Source: Panicum virgatum (taxonomy: Eukaryota > Streptophyta > Magnoliopsida > Poales > Poaceae). Taken from it: a stretch of DNA of 64,000 nucleotides. The stretch covers positions 19,107,033 to 19,171,032 of the forward strand of contig NC_053153.1 of NCBI RefSeq assembly GCF_016808335.1. Reading direction: 5' to 3'. The notes beneath the pieces are model-generated. The model was not told the origin of the DNA. It saw only the letters and a program-made list of their open reading frames with translations, and searched no databases. Shown here piece by piece: positions 45,179 to 57,619 of the stretch. Numbering within the stretch: position 1 is the first letter of the stretch; every line of letters starts with the position of its first letter. The translations under genes were made by a program, and so were the position numbers.

Positions 45179-48100
45179 ATGGCGGCTGACCGACCGGATT
45201 GGCTTCCAGATGGGTGAGTTTTTGTTTGTGCTTTCAATTGCATAACATCAGTGTTATATTTGGTGTTGTTATGATTTAATTAAATTTTATAAATATTTAT
45301 GTTCATCTGTAGGAATGATATCGGGACTAGTTTCAATCTAGAAATCAGGATAATTAGTACAACTATGCGAGGACCATGGTTTGCCTTTAACAAAGTTGTT
45401 GACTCAGACACCACAAATTTTAAAGACCTTGTTGATGAAATTGTTGATCAGTTTCCTTGTGGGTATGGTGATGTTGTGAAGTTGTTCTATTTCTGTGCTG
45501 CTAGCAAGTCCAACATTGAAATTCATTCTGACAATGACTTAATGAATATGTTCAAGAAACATATGAGTTCCAAATATTGTTGCATGTCAATTGCATACCA
45601 TAAACCAGATGTTGATCCACCAAAAATTCCACTGTGGGACAATGTTGAAATGACATGCACCCCGTTAATGTCAGCCCCTAGCTATGTAGAATCTAGCAAA
45701 GCAATTCAATCTGGGACTGTTACAAAACCAGATTATGACATGGTAGAGGACAACAAGTTTATGAATCCTGAACCACAGAATGAATATGTGGGGGTTGATG
45801 AGGAGGGTTTATACATTGACATAGCACCTACTTCTCATGCAAATGTTGACACAAGTGAGAAAAAAGATGAAGATTATGATCCAGGTTCGAACTCTGAATC
45901 TGAGTCTGACTCTGAGTCCGATATGGATGCTGAGGTAGATGAGATTATTAAAGATACATTGCCATCTCACATATCTGAAGTTGCATACAACAAAGATGAT
46001 CCTCCTATTGAAGTAGGGAGCATCTATCCAAATATGTTTGAATTTAAGTTGGCTCTTGCAACACATGCTATCAAGAATGAATTTGATTATAACATTGAAA
46101 AGAGTGAACCAGGGAAGTATCGGACATACTGCACGGGCTATGTAGATGGTTGTAAGTGGAGGATTCATGTATCACGTACAATGAAAAATCAATCTACTGT
46201 CCAGGTAATTTCTTTGTTCATATTTTGTGCATATTTTGTCACAAATACTTCATTCATATTTCTGATTTCACATTTCTCTGTTTCAAATTAAATTTTGTAG
46301 GTCAAGAAGAACCCTTTTCCTCATAGTTGTCATAGTACCAGGAGGAGTGGGAAGGTCAAAGGTGCTACCAAGTTTTGGATTTGTGAGAGGATTAAGGATT
46401 GGTTGGCTGAGGACAAAAATATTGGGCCTACTGAACTTCAAAGAAGACTTAAGGAGCATTACAAAGTCAGCATTAGTTACAAGAGAGTGTATGATGGCAA
46501 ATTACTTGCTATGGATGAGTTGTTTGGTAATTGGAAACAAAGTTTTGACAACTTGTACAAGTTTAAGGCAATGATAGGACAAGAGTGCCCTAGCAGCTTT
46601 GTTGTTATTGATCATCACACAATAGAGGGCAAGATCAGGTTCAATAGGCTTTTTTTTGCAATGGAAGCTTGTGTTCAAGGTTTCCTTAGAGGTTGCAGGC
46701 CTTATTTGGCTGTTGATAGTACATTCTTGACTGGAAAATTCAGAGGGCAGCTATGCATTGCTTGTGCAGTTGATGGGCACAATTGGATGTACCCGGTTGC
46801 TATAGGGGTCATTGATTCTGAAACCAATGAAAACTGGATTTGGTTCATGGAGAGGCTTAAGGAAGCTATAGGTACCCCACCTGGTTTAACCTTTTGCACA
46901 GATTGTGGTCAGGCAGTCATGGCAGGAGTAAGTGAGGTTTTTCCAAATGCAGAGCATAGAGAGTGCATGTGGTACTTGGTGTAGAATTTTAAGAAAAGGT
47001 ATAGTGGAAAAGTGTTTGATGAGCATTTGTGGGCTTCTGCTTATTCTTGGAATTCATATATGTTCGACAAGCATATCCAAGCTATGGCTGCAGAAAGTCC
47101 AGCAGCAATATTGTACTTGCAGCGAAACCATACAAAACTATGGACAAGAAGCCAATACTCTACAATACCAAAAATTGACTATGTGACAAATAATTTAGCA
47201 GAAAGCTTCAACAATTGGGTAAAAAATGACAAGGGGATGCATCTAGATGACTTCATGGATACTATAAGACAGAAGCTCCTAATCAAGTGGAACCAGAGAA
47301 AAAAAATTGCACAGATGTTGGAAGGTAAAATGTTGCCACACATCATAACTAAGTTAAAGGAACAAAGCAGGAACCTTAACATTGATGTTGTCACTAGCTC
47401 ACCTGATGGGATTGCAGAGGTTACAGCAAGGAAAGGTTCTAGTTACAGGTTCGTTGTAAACCTAAAGGAAAGGACATGTTCATGCAGGGCATGGGAAGTT
47501 TCTGGATTACCATGCAAGCATGCAATTGCTTTTATCACCTCTATACCTGGAGAGAAGATAGAAGATCATGTGGACAACTACTACTCGATACAGATGTTTA
47601 GGGCTGCCTATGAAGGTAAAATCCCTTCTTTACCAGACAAGTCCATGTGGCCCAAATCAGAACATGGTTTCTTTATGCATCCTCCATTATTGAAGTCGAC
47701 AGCTGGTAGGAGAAGGCAAAATAGATACAAGGCAGCAGTAGAGGGTGGTAGCAAAGGAGCTAAGGGTAGGCATCAGTGTCCAATCTGTCAGCAGTATGGA
47801 CATCATTGGTACACTTGTAAGGATGGTGACCCAAACGACATAGCTGCAATGCTTGCGGAAAGGTACCAGGCAAGCTAAAGTTTGTAATTTTTTTTACATA
47901 TTTGCTGCAATATAGGTTGCTAACATATTTTTTCGTGCAGAGGTCCACCTAAAAAGAAGAAAAAGAAGGCAGCTCCAGCCAATACTGAGACCAGTATTGT
48001 GCTTGCAGCACCTGCACAAAGGATGGCATTTCCATTTGTACATGCTGTTGTTGATCTATCAAAGAAAAGAAAGAACAAATCATCCTCATCAACTGGTGTA

Positions 48101-48459
48101 AAGAAACAAAAGAGTAGTTCAGCTGCTGAGGCTAGTGACCCTTCCGTGAGGTAAACTAATTTTGTAACTTATCTTTTAACCATTATAATAGGTTTACTAA
48201 TGTCACTTTTATTATCAGAGGGTGCGCAACAGGTTCAAATCAGCAAGATCTTTTGTTGATTACATATCCATCTGGATCAAGTAAGCAGCACATGGATGAT
48301 AAGAGCACACGTCAGCAACAACACAAGAAGAAGAGGGCCATTAAAAAAATAACTCCAAGCAAGGCTAGTCCAGCCATGTCAACACGCAGCAAGGTCCCTA
48401 GTTCCCCTTCTAGTCCAGCCATGGGAACTAGAAGCAAGAAAAAACTTGATCTGACTTGA
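45179..48459 (+). pseudogene. MULE transposase (MuDR-like), five exons, one in-frame stop
   Basis: Exons 45179-45213, 45313-46204, 46301-47862, 47941-48150 and 48219-48459 join without a frame break into 980 codons (979 residues, counting the internal stop as one). Domains: a PB1-like N-terminal fold (about 25-105), an acidic Ser/Glu/Asp stretch, the MuDR DNA-binding region (about 250-335), the MULE DDE domain with Asp448 in AVDSTFLTGKF, Asp510 in FCTDCGQAV and Glu610 in NNLAESFNNW, a SWIM finger C702-x-C704-x9-C714-x-H716, a CCHC knuckle CPICQQYGHHWYTC, and a lysine-rich nuclear-localisation tail. Codon 537 is TAG (46982-46984) in LV-stop-NFKKRYSG, most simply CAG mutated to TAG. It falls between the second and third catalytic residues, so the product would be inactive. 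Everything else looks intact, so the lesion is recent. Confidence 0.9.
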
Positions 48460-49151
48460 TCTTTGATGAGTCTGTATGACATGCTTTTGTAGCACTTGAG
48501 GTCTGCAAGACAAAGCATTGTTTAGACTAGTAATGAGGTCAATGTGACCATCTTTTGTGTGCGAAATTGACTTTGTGATCAAGCAGACTATGCACTTGGA
48601 TGATATATGTGGGCCTCATTTATGTCTAATTCTGTTTAATTAAATACTAATTGTGGTTGTCTCAAATATTCAGTTTATATCTCAACTCTATGATGAGGGT
48701 GTAATTTTCATGTGCAAATATATAACGTGTGTTCCTGTACAATGCCACTAGAGTGAAGAATAGAAAAAAAATGCTGCATTCTACTAGCAAGAGCAAAATA
48801 GTCTTTTCCGCAGCAAGTTAACTGGTGTTAGGGGTCAATTTGACGGCAATGACACTCAGGTAAAGGGAACTTTCTTCAATGGCATGGACAAACTTTTTAA
48901 AATTTTGATGGCATGGAGGTAACATACATTTTTTATAATGGTATGGAGGTAAAAGCCTCTTGGCAAAACCGGTAGCCCCTTTCCTCCGCTAGATCCGCTC
49001 TGGTCAATCTCGGCCGTCCGTTCCAGATCGGACTCACGAGACAACCTCCGCCGCCGCAATTTCTATCCATCCGTTTGGCCCACGCGCTCCCCCTCTTCTC
49101 TCACCCCGGCGTCGCTAGGGTTTTGAGTTTTGACTCCTAAACCGCGACGCC

Positions 49152-52100
49152 ATGATGCAGCCGCCGCCGCCGGCACAGCAGCAGGTGTGGGCAATGGCGC
49201 CCCCGCCCCCGCCGCAGTACTACCAGGCGGGGCACCCCCCACCGCCGCCCCCGCAGTTCTACCAGGCGGGGCCTCCGCCGCCCGCCATGTGGGGCCAGCC
49301 GCCGCCGCAGGCGGCGCCAGCGCCGGCGGCCGCGCCGGCACCGTCCGGAGGTACGGGAGGGGACGAGGCCAGGACCCTCTGGATCGGGGACTTGCAGTAC
49401 TGGATGGACGAGAACTACCTCTACAGCTGCTTCTCCCAGGCCGGCGAGGTGATGCGCCGCCACCATCTCCCTGCTCCTTACTTTAACCGTTTCTCGATTG
49501 GTCGTTGGGTATTCGATCCTACCAGAGTAGGAAAGTTGTGCGTGAGTTATGTTTGTGTGCGTGGTGAAAAGAGGTATTTTTAGGATTTTGCCAGCTCAGT
49601 GGATTGTACAACAGGATCTGCAAATTTTGGAGTGCCAAATTATCGAGTAGTGGTTTAAAAACATAATTTTGATGCTAATTTATGTCGGCCGGGTTGATTT
49701 TGTTTGGTTCAGACTTGGGACAAAATTGTTACGCGGTAGTAGATAAGTGACCATATATGTAGAACTGGCGGTAGCATTATTCAGCTAGCAGGCAAACCTG
49801 AGAATGATTTTGGTGGTTCACTTAGGGATGTTGCGACATGTAACATAAATAAAGGATTCTTTATGACAAACTTGTCAGAATTACTTTCACTTGTTCAATC
49901 TGTGTATATATCCTCATACAGTTAGAAAGTTTTTAGTGCATCCTATTTGAAGCAACATACATTCTATACAAACAACATATATATATTTCATACTGTGCCA
50001 CACACCAGTAAATAACTGAAAATAAAAACAGCCTCCTTTTTAGGACATGTCATTAAAAATAATTCAACATTCGAAGATGTAGACTTATGTATTTCATTTT
50101 ATATCAGAGATTTCATTCCTTGCTTTGTCAAGTTTACTGCATGAGAAACTCCATTGTGGTATATTGGTCTAATGTTTTGTTGAATTGAGTACTGTTCAGG
50201 TTATTTCAGTGAAGATAATTCGGAACAAGCAGACTGGGCAACCTGAGGGTTATGGTTTTATTGAATTTGGCAACCATGCTTTAGCTGAACAAGTTCTCCA
50301 GAATTATAATGGTCAAATGATGCCTAATGGCAACCAACCTTTCAAATTGAATTGGGCTACAAGTGGGGCTGGTGAGAAACGTGGAGATGATGGTTCAGAT
50401 TATACTATATTTGTTGGGGATCTGGCCTCGGATGTTACAGATTTCATTCTACAAGATACATTCAAGAGTCGTTATCCATCAGTTAACGGCGCAAAAGTTG
50501 TCTTTGACAGAACTACCGGCCGCTCAAAAGGCTATGGTTTTGTTAAATTTGGAGATTTGGATGAACAGACACGAGCAATGACTGAAATGAATGGCCAATA
50601 CTGTTCTAGCAGGCCCATGCGCCTTGGACCAGCATCCAACAAGAAGAATACCGGTGGACAACAACAGGCATCAAGTGGTATGTGAGCTTACTTGTAGCTA
50701 GGATGTTTTTGACTGTAAATGGAATTATAAAGTATTTCCTCATTTTGTATGGTTTGTGGTAGATAAGGGATGCTTCTTTTTTTTTGTTATCTTCATTTAC
50801 TTGAGCCTTTGATTCACCATGTTTCGTTTCGAGAGGCCTTGAATATTGCTATATTTATTGCTTCCCTTATTATGGCAGCACTTCAGTCTGGAACAGCCAC
50901 AAAGTTAATTGATTGAATAACTAGATGGACAGATGAATCATTGAATCCCCTTGTAGATATATCATATATGGACTAGATCAGATGCCCTATACCAACCTCA
51001 GATGGCTTGACTTATTATATTGTGTGAGTTATCAGTCGCAAGCTAAGATATTCACACAATCATTGGGGAGGAAGAGAAGAAAGGACAGGAACATAGCTGT
51101 GCTTGCTTCTCAAAGACAAATTCTCCTGTTGACCATGGTAAATCAGTTAAACATACATCCCCAGGCACTGACCCATGGTTCTAAGTTTCATACTGCTGAA
51201 GTTACTGTCACAAACAATAGCATGGTCATGTCCGTCACACTGCTCAAGCCATTTTCAATCCCACCTTTGCTCCACAGCTTTAGTGCCTTTGCCCAATCTC
51301 CATTCGAATCCTTGGCATTCCTTTTTTTCATCTTCCTTGTTGATGGCAGATAACCAACAACTGACCTGTGGTCATTTCTATGTAGCATTTTGTTTAACAG
51401 ACTTCATACTGGAAGAAATAATCAAATAATAAAATCTTTATTAGGCCAACAATTTAAGACTTTTCAGATATGAACAGTATCACAGCTTCTGCCATGTCTG
51501 TTATTGGATTTTACTTCTTTTTTTTCAGCTCTGCAACAAATTTGCTTAAACTGTTGTTTTTGTTGCAATATTTTGTTTTGCACCATGAATATTATTTGAA
51601 TTGTTGTAATGTCGAACACAATGTTCTGCATCTTGCAGTTGGACTATTTTGTTGATTACTTTTTTTTATCTGTTATGGTCTGGCCAGGTTGACATGTGGC
51701 ATACTTGTGTTGTTATCACCCATGATTCATTGTTAAAAACTTGAAACCTCAAATGTTTTTGAATCACTAGATAGGTTTGCATATTCATGACCTGCATACA
51801 AATCTATTACTATAGTCAAAATGTAAATTGCCTCACCCTTTCCATTTTTCTGCAGCTACATACCAGAATACACAAGGAACTGATTCTGACAATGATCCAA
51901 ACAATACTACTGTGGGTATACAAAAAATAGTTTTGCCTTTTCAAGCTGAATTGTGAATGGATGTTTATTTTTTTTAGGTATGTTTCATTGCTTGCAGGTA
52001 TTTGTTGGTGGTCTTGACCCGAGTGTGACTGATGAGCTTCTGAGGCAAACTTTCAGTCCATATGGAGAGCTTCTCTATGTCAAAATACCTGTAGGAAAGC

Positions 52101-52873
52101 GCTGTGGATTTGTCCAATATTCTAACAGGTATCAAGGTTATTTATTTGATAGCCTCATTATATTTGGATTTAGTACACTGTACAGACCAATTTACAGGCC
52201 TCATTGCTTGGTGTCTTGAGTATTCCAGTTCTATACCAAAACGTTTCTCTGCAAATATTTTAGTGCCAAAGAGGGCATCCAATTGGATATAGTAATTCCA
52301 CATTACCTGGGTGTATTGTGTAAAATTTTAACCACATGGAAAAGATTGGAAATTCAAAGTGGAAATGCTGCTGTAATTTTCTGAAGCAGACACTCCTATA
52401 TGGAAATGTCTTGATTAAAAAAAATTATTTGTTCAGGGCATCAGCTGAGGAGGCCATAAGGGTGCTAAATGGAACCCAGTTAGGAGGCCAGAGCGTAAGG
52501 CTCTCATGGGGTCGTAGCCCTGCAAACAAGCAGGTATCTTTTGCATCTAATTAGCGTGCCTTCTACTTAGTGTTTCATTAGACAAAAATAATCAGATGTT
52601 CTTTGCTGGATTTTTTATTCCAGCCTCAGCAAGAGCAGAACCAATGGAGCAGCGGCTACTATGGGTATCCCCAAGGATACGATCCATATGGTTATGCTCG
52701 GCCTCCTCAAGATCCTGCCATGTATGCTTATACAGCATATCCAGGGTATGGAAATTACCAGCAGCAGCCACCACAGCAGCCCCCGCCACAACAGGTTAAG
52801 CATATTTCTCAGGATCCTTGTACAACTTGTATTGTTTCTGCACTGCTAAGATAAGTTTTTCTATGTGCAGTAA
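49152..52873 (+). CDS. RBP45/RBP47-type poly(A)-binding RNA-binding protein, three RRMs
   Basis: Seven exons, 49152-49448, 50200-50677, 51856-51911, 51998-52128, 52437-52533, 52624-52794 and 52871-52873, join to 411 codons (410 residues) with GT...AG introns throughout. The last exon begins with the stop TAA. A Pro/Gln/Tyr-rich N-terminus (1-72) precedes RRM1 (about 74-155, RNP2 LWIGDL, RNP1 GYGFIEF), RRM2 (about 168-248, IFVGDL, KGYGFVKF) and RRM3 (about 277-350, VFVGGL, RCGFVQY), then a Gln/Tyr/Pro-rich tail. This is the plant RBP45/47 plan: nuclear and stress-granule proteins that bind U-rich and poly(A) RNA. All conserved RNP aromatics are present. The right end of the MULE lies about 180 bp upstream of the ATG, so the promoter has been shortened or replaced. 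Confidence 0.95.
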
Positions 52874-53714
52874 GAATAATGGCTCGGGAGGATCATCATT
52901 CGCAAGCTGGCAAGGGAGTAGTTGGGCAGCAACTTAGGTGCATTGGCATGAGAAACTATGTGACTGTTGCTTGTGTTATATTGCTCCAACGTCCTTGTAC
53001 ACGTAGCCTGTGTTGTAACTTGAGATTTTGCTGAGGCCTAGAGTGACTAGTGTTTCAGCTGTAACTGGTCAGACATTTTTCCACTGTTCAAGAAGTTTTG
53101 TCACGAGGATTTTATTGTGCTGCTCGTGCTGCTTGGGAATACCGAGTCTCATTTAATTTTCTACCACTGTTATTGCTAAAATCTTTGAGAAAGTTTACAG
53201 CTTTGTTTCTGCCTGCATTTCGTATCTGCACTAGTATTGACATAGCTAGGACTGGCAATTTCATTCGCACCTGACGGGCCAATTTTGCTTTTGGTTTCAT
53301 AAGGCTACAAGTTGCCATCCATGATATAGGAATAATACATCCAATTTGGTCTACTTGTCTTGCCGTGTTTAGGGCACGGTTGTGTAGAGGTGTCTATCCA
53401 CATTTCTTCAGTACTCCTGATGGAAATGTCTTTCAAAAAATACTCCCGATGATATTGAATCTTGTTGATTTCTCATATGGAATACTCTTGATGATAATGA
53501 AGCTAGGTCACTGGAACTCTTGACAATAATTAATCTTATTGATATAGTTCTCATATGGAATATATGATGTGTACTACATAATACTGGTCAGGAGTTCTCA
53601 AAATTTTCCGACATGCATAAACAGTCTTTACTGGTCTGATGCACAAACAGCAGTTATTTGATCAGAATCAAAGTATATCTACCATGTGATAGTGAGGCAA
53701 TCTGCAGTGATATA
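52874..53714. other. 3' UTR and downstream flank of the RBP45-type gene
   Basis: Non-coding. The 3' UTR probably extends to about 53100-53200. No further feature is seen before the Stowaway element. Confidence 0.45.
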
Positions 53715-53975
53715 CTCCCTCCATACTCGAAAAAAATGTCGTTCTGGACAAGGTTTGAGTCAAACATTGGGAACATAAATCATGAATAACTTTTAAGTTG
53801 TTGAGTTTCAAAATACAAAAAATCATATGAATAGATTTGTCTTGGAAAATACTTTCATAAAAGTATAAATATATCACTTTGCGATAAATATTTTTATAAA
53901 AAATAAGAAGTCAATGTTAAACTTTGGAGACCGTGTCGTTGTTCAAAACGACATTATTTTCAAGTATGGAGGGAG
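53715..53975 (+). mobile_element. Stowaway MITE, copy 1
   Basis: 261 bp with TIR CTCCCTCCATACTCGAAAA and, on the other strand, CTCCCTCCATACTTGAAAA, flanked by the TA dinucleotide expected for Tc1/mariner-related Stowaways. It is the inverted partner of 57361-57619. Confidence 0.92.
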
Positions 53976-54432
53976 TATGCAGTAAAGCATGCGAATATAA
54001 TTTCTAACTACTCAGGGACTCACCCAGAGGAGGGGTTCTTTCCATTTCCTCCTTTTCTCATCGTTAGTATTTTTGGAAGTTCTTTCCATAAAGAATGGCA
54101 CTGGATACAACAATTAATTGTGTGTCCAACATCTACTGAAATAACTTAAACTACTCGTCAATTTGATGTCAGATTACATCTTCTACTAGGGAACCAAAAA
54201 ATTCGAATGACTTCACAAACTGCTACTAATTAGGAATCATTAAGACAGCCTTTCAGCCTGACCTTATGTGGCGACCCATCACGAACTGCATTTGAATTGC
54301 ATAAATATCATGATATACCCAACCACTAAAATCTGAAGTTCAAGTCGAGGAGCAAACACCGCCTTCAGGCTAACAAGAAACTGATTTCCTAACAACACCA
54401 GCATTTGGCAGTAATAACTAATGGTTTATACT

Positions 54433-56659
54433 TTATACAATACCGAAATGCTTCATCAAGTGCTTTCTTAGAGCACCTTTGGAGCACAACTCACTCAGCA
54501 TCTCCTGTGCCTCCTTTACAAATCCCTCACTTGCTAAGCCTCGAATAAGTATAGTGTAAGTTGATTCGTTGGGCATGCATCCACTGGACACCATATAAGT
54601 CAAAAATTCAATAGCACGATCTGTTTCCCCTCTTTTGCAGAGCGAAGAAATAACTGCATTGTAGAGCACTGCATCAGACCTTATTGTGGCATCTTGGATG
54701 CTGTCAAGCATCTGAATAACCTTGCTGATTCTGCCTTCTCTGGAGAGAGCACAAGCTATTGATGAATAAATAATTGTGTTTGGACTCATCCCTTTTTTGA
54801 CCATCACATTTAACAGCTCCAATGCTTCGTCCGTCTTGCCAGCCTTGCCGAGCCCATCAATCACTGTGCTGTAACTAATCAGGTCAGGACTGCATCCATT
54901 CACTAGCAACTGCTTAAGAAGTTCAATGGCCTGCTCAACCATACCCTTTTTTAAAAAAAAACTCGACCTGCGAGGGGCTAGCCGCCCCCCGAGCATTCTT
55001 ATAAGAAGGAGGCCTTCTAACGCAGGCCGAGAAACCCCCGAACCCCGGCTCTTTCTGACCTTGGGTCTGGTGCCATTTCCTGGAACCGTTACCCGGCCCG
55101 GGACCGTTACCCACTAGGCCGGGAAACCGTGACGCCAGGCCGGGCTAGGCTGACTACACGGCCCAAGCTATCAGGAGCACAGCGAGGGGGGTTTTTTCCC
55201 ACAGGCGGGGAAATTCGCCCCGGTGGGGATTCGAACCCCCCACTTGTGAAGTGCCGCCGGTTGCTTCGCACCACTCGGGCTAAACAACCTTAAGCAACCA
55301 TACCCTTTTTACACAAGAAATTAATGAGCGTATTGAATGTAACAGGATTTGGAGCACAACCTTGCTGAATCATTTGAGACATCAGCTCCTCTGCAGCTAC
55401 CCATCGTTCCGCACTGCACAAACCCTTCAGCACAATGGTATAGCTTATGGTATTCGGCTTGCACCCGCAGGCTGCCATGCTTTTCAACAACATGACAGCT
55501 TCGTCGATAAGCCCTTCTTTGCAGAAGCCATTGATCACTGTAGTGTATGTGATGACGTCCGGCATACATCCATGCTCCAACATCTGCTCCAGAAGTTCGA
55601 TCACCCTGTCGACCAGCCCATTCTGGCAGAAGAAATCAACAAGTATGTTGAACGTGACATCATCAAGCGGGCAATCCTTGTCAAACATCTCAGCCAGCAA
55701 CTCCTCAGCTTCCTCCCACTGCTCGGCATTGCACAAGCCCTTCAGCGCGGTGTTGTAGCAAACGACATTGGGCTTCAGCCCATATGATGGCATCCTGCTC
55801 AAAATCTCATGCGCAACCTCGAGGTGCCCCTCCTTGCAGATCCCATCGATGATGGTCGCGTACATCCTGATGTCCGGCGTGCACCCGTGCTCTGCCATTT
55901 GCGCGAGCACCTCGTGCACGCGCTCGAACAACCCGTTCTGGCACAAGTACCCAATCAGGGTGTTGAAGGTGACGATGTTGGGCGGGCAGTCGACCCTTAC
56001 CGTCTCCTCCATGAGGTCCTCCACGTCGCCCCACCGCTTGGCCATGCACAGGCCCTTGAGCACCGCGTTGTAGCTCACCACGTCCGGCTGGCACCCGAAG
56101 GACGGCAGGTCCCGCAGGAGCTGGACGGCCTCGTCCACGGACCCCTGGTCGCAGATGGCGTTGAGGACGAGGTTGAAGTTGCCGGCGTCGAGGTCGCAGC
56201 CCCTGTCGTGGAGCTGCCAGAGGACCCGGACGGCGCTCCGGAACCCGCCGCCCCTGCAGGCGGCCTCGAGGATGACGTGGTACATGGGCGGGATGGGCGC
56301 GCAGCCGCGGCGGGGCATCTCGTCGAGCACCGCGAGCGCGTCGGCGATCCGGCCCCGCGCGCAGAGCGCCCGCACGACGGGGAAGTAGGTGTAGGCGTTG
56401 GGCGGGACGGGCACCGCGGCGGCGCGCGGCGGGAGCCCGCCACCATGGCGTTGTAGGCGACGATGCCCGCGGCGCAGAGGGAGCGGATGAGCGCCGAGAG
56501 GCGGCCACCGCCCCCGTCCGCATCGGCGGGTGTCGCGACCGTGGCCGCGGCGGGGGCGGAGGCCGGGAGCACGGCGGGCCTGAGCTTGGGGGGCTTTGGC
56601 GCCGCGGCCGGCCTGGTGGAGCCCGGGATGGTGGGCGGCGGGAGTGACGAGGTGAGCAT
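54433..56659 (-). pseudogene. P-class PPR protein gene, split by a SINE and frameshifted
   Basis: Minus strand. About 14 consecutive 35-residue PPR motifs are readable, for example NIVTFNTLIGYLCQNG and DVITYTTVINGFCKEG. P-class PPR proteins bind organellar RNA. A SINE (54953-55294) interrupts motif 11: the upstream frame reads FLCKKGMV then runs to a TAA inside the SINE, and GMVEQAIELLKQ resumes beyond it. The natural start is probably ATG at 56657-56659 (MLTSSLPPP). That frame runs to IVAYNAMVAG near 56430, where the following motifs ([16 protein letters not shown]) are in another frame, so a small deletion with a frameshift lies near 56420-56440. Without both lesions the protein would be a single-exon PPR of about 600-700 residues ending at 54433. 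Confidence 0.9.
54953..55294 (-). mobile_element. tRNA-derived SINE inserted in the PPR gene
   Basis: On the minus strand the 342-bp element begins CTTAAGGTTGTTTAGCCC, with an A-box-like TAGCCCGAGTGG and a perfect B box GGTTCGAATCC within its first 80 bases. It ends in a run of nine T (GTCGAGTTTTTTTTT). Target duplication CAACCATACCCTTTTT flanks it (54936-54952 with one extra T, and 55295-55310). A pol III promoter, a T-rich tail and a 16-bp duplication together define a SINE. It is longer than the grass SINEs I know (about 120-200 bp), so it may be a distinct or composite family. Confidence 0.9.
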
Positions 56660-57360
56660 TAGCGAGGCGGAGGATGCGGTGCGGAGACCGGATACGGATA
56701 GTGGGTTTCTCTGGTTTGGTTTCCGGTGACCTCTTGAGCTGCTTGTGTGTACAGACACAGTGTACTGGCGGCCATCCCCTGCACATGGACAAGAACTACC
56801 TGCCGAGAAAGATAGTTTAAAGTGTTTCTACAATTGTAATATAAACACCCTACGCTACAATAATTCTATCGACTCAAATAGGCCACCCAACCAGCTAGTA
56901 GGATATTTCTTTCACAACAAATCCAAATCAGCATCAGCCACTAACAACTAATCAGACAACAGTATTTTCTCTCATAACAATTCAGCATCAACTATCGACC
57001 ACAGCTAGCCAAACAGTGTTGTGTCTATCGTCTTCGATAACGACTTATCCACTGATTCGTTACAATTTTTGTTTCCACCTTGCTCACGGTGGTGTCTGAC
57101 AAAATACCCTAGCTAGTTTCCTGGTTACTAGTATTCCAATTAGTTTTTCATCCAAGTTTTCTAATAATTTAAGATTAAGAATTCGGACGTAGTTTCTCTG
57201 TCGTGACATTGCAGGATTTGACGCAATTGCTTCATCAGTCTTTGAGTTTTGAGAATACGCATAGTGGAAACATGGAAACCAATCCAACGAATTCTAATCA
57301 TAAAATAAGTATTGACAAGAAGCTCGTACATAGTGCATTCCTGTTGCACCTTCACATATA
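56660..57360. other. PPR 5' flank and intergenic DNA
   Basis: The 5' flank of the PPR pseudogene, then AT-rich non-coding sequence. Nothing further is supported. Confidence 0.4.
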
Positions 57361-57619
57361 CTCTCTCCATACTTGAAAAGAATGTCGTTTTGAACAGCGA
57401 CACGGTCTCCAAAGCTTAACTTTGACTTCTTATTTATATAAAAATATTTATCGCAAAGTGATATATTTATACTTTTATGAAAATATTTTTCAAGACAAAT
57501 CTATTCATATGATTTTTGTATTTTGAAACTCAACAACTTCAAAGTTATTCATGATTTATGTTCTCAATGTTTGACCCAAATCTTATCCAAAATGACATTC
57601 TTTTCGATTATGGAGGGAG
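57361..57619 (-). mobile_element. Stowaway MITE, copy 2 (inverted relative to copy 1)
   Basis: 259 bp flanked by TA, with ends CTCTCTCCATACTTGAAAA and CTCCCTCCATAATCG (other strand). On the minus strand it aligns over its length to 53715-53975, sharing blocks such as CATAAATCATGAATAACTTT. Confidence 0.9.

Larger units (their letters stand above)
44565..48970 (+). mobile_element. Near-complete autonomous MULE
   Basis: The element is about 4.4 kb. Its ends are inverted: the left reads AAGAGCTTTTTACCTACATG-CCATTATAAAA, and the right, on the other strand, AAGAGGCTTTTACCTCCATA-CCATTATAAAA. The similarity continues in patches for 100-200 bp. The outermost shared word is GGTTTTGC on both sides, used here as the boundary. 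I could not find a 9-bp target duplication, so the outer edges may be off by some bases. It carries the transposase gene at 45179-48459. Confidence 0.8.

Noticed and set aside
44815..45243. 142-codon minus-strand frame
   Set aside because: Produced by the CG-rich tandem repeats in the MULE leader.
55200..55294. Possible tRNA gene on the minus strand
   Set aside because: A and B boxes are present, but the sequence continues for another 250 bases to a T-rich tail between target duplications. It is a SINE head, not a tRNA gene.
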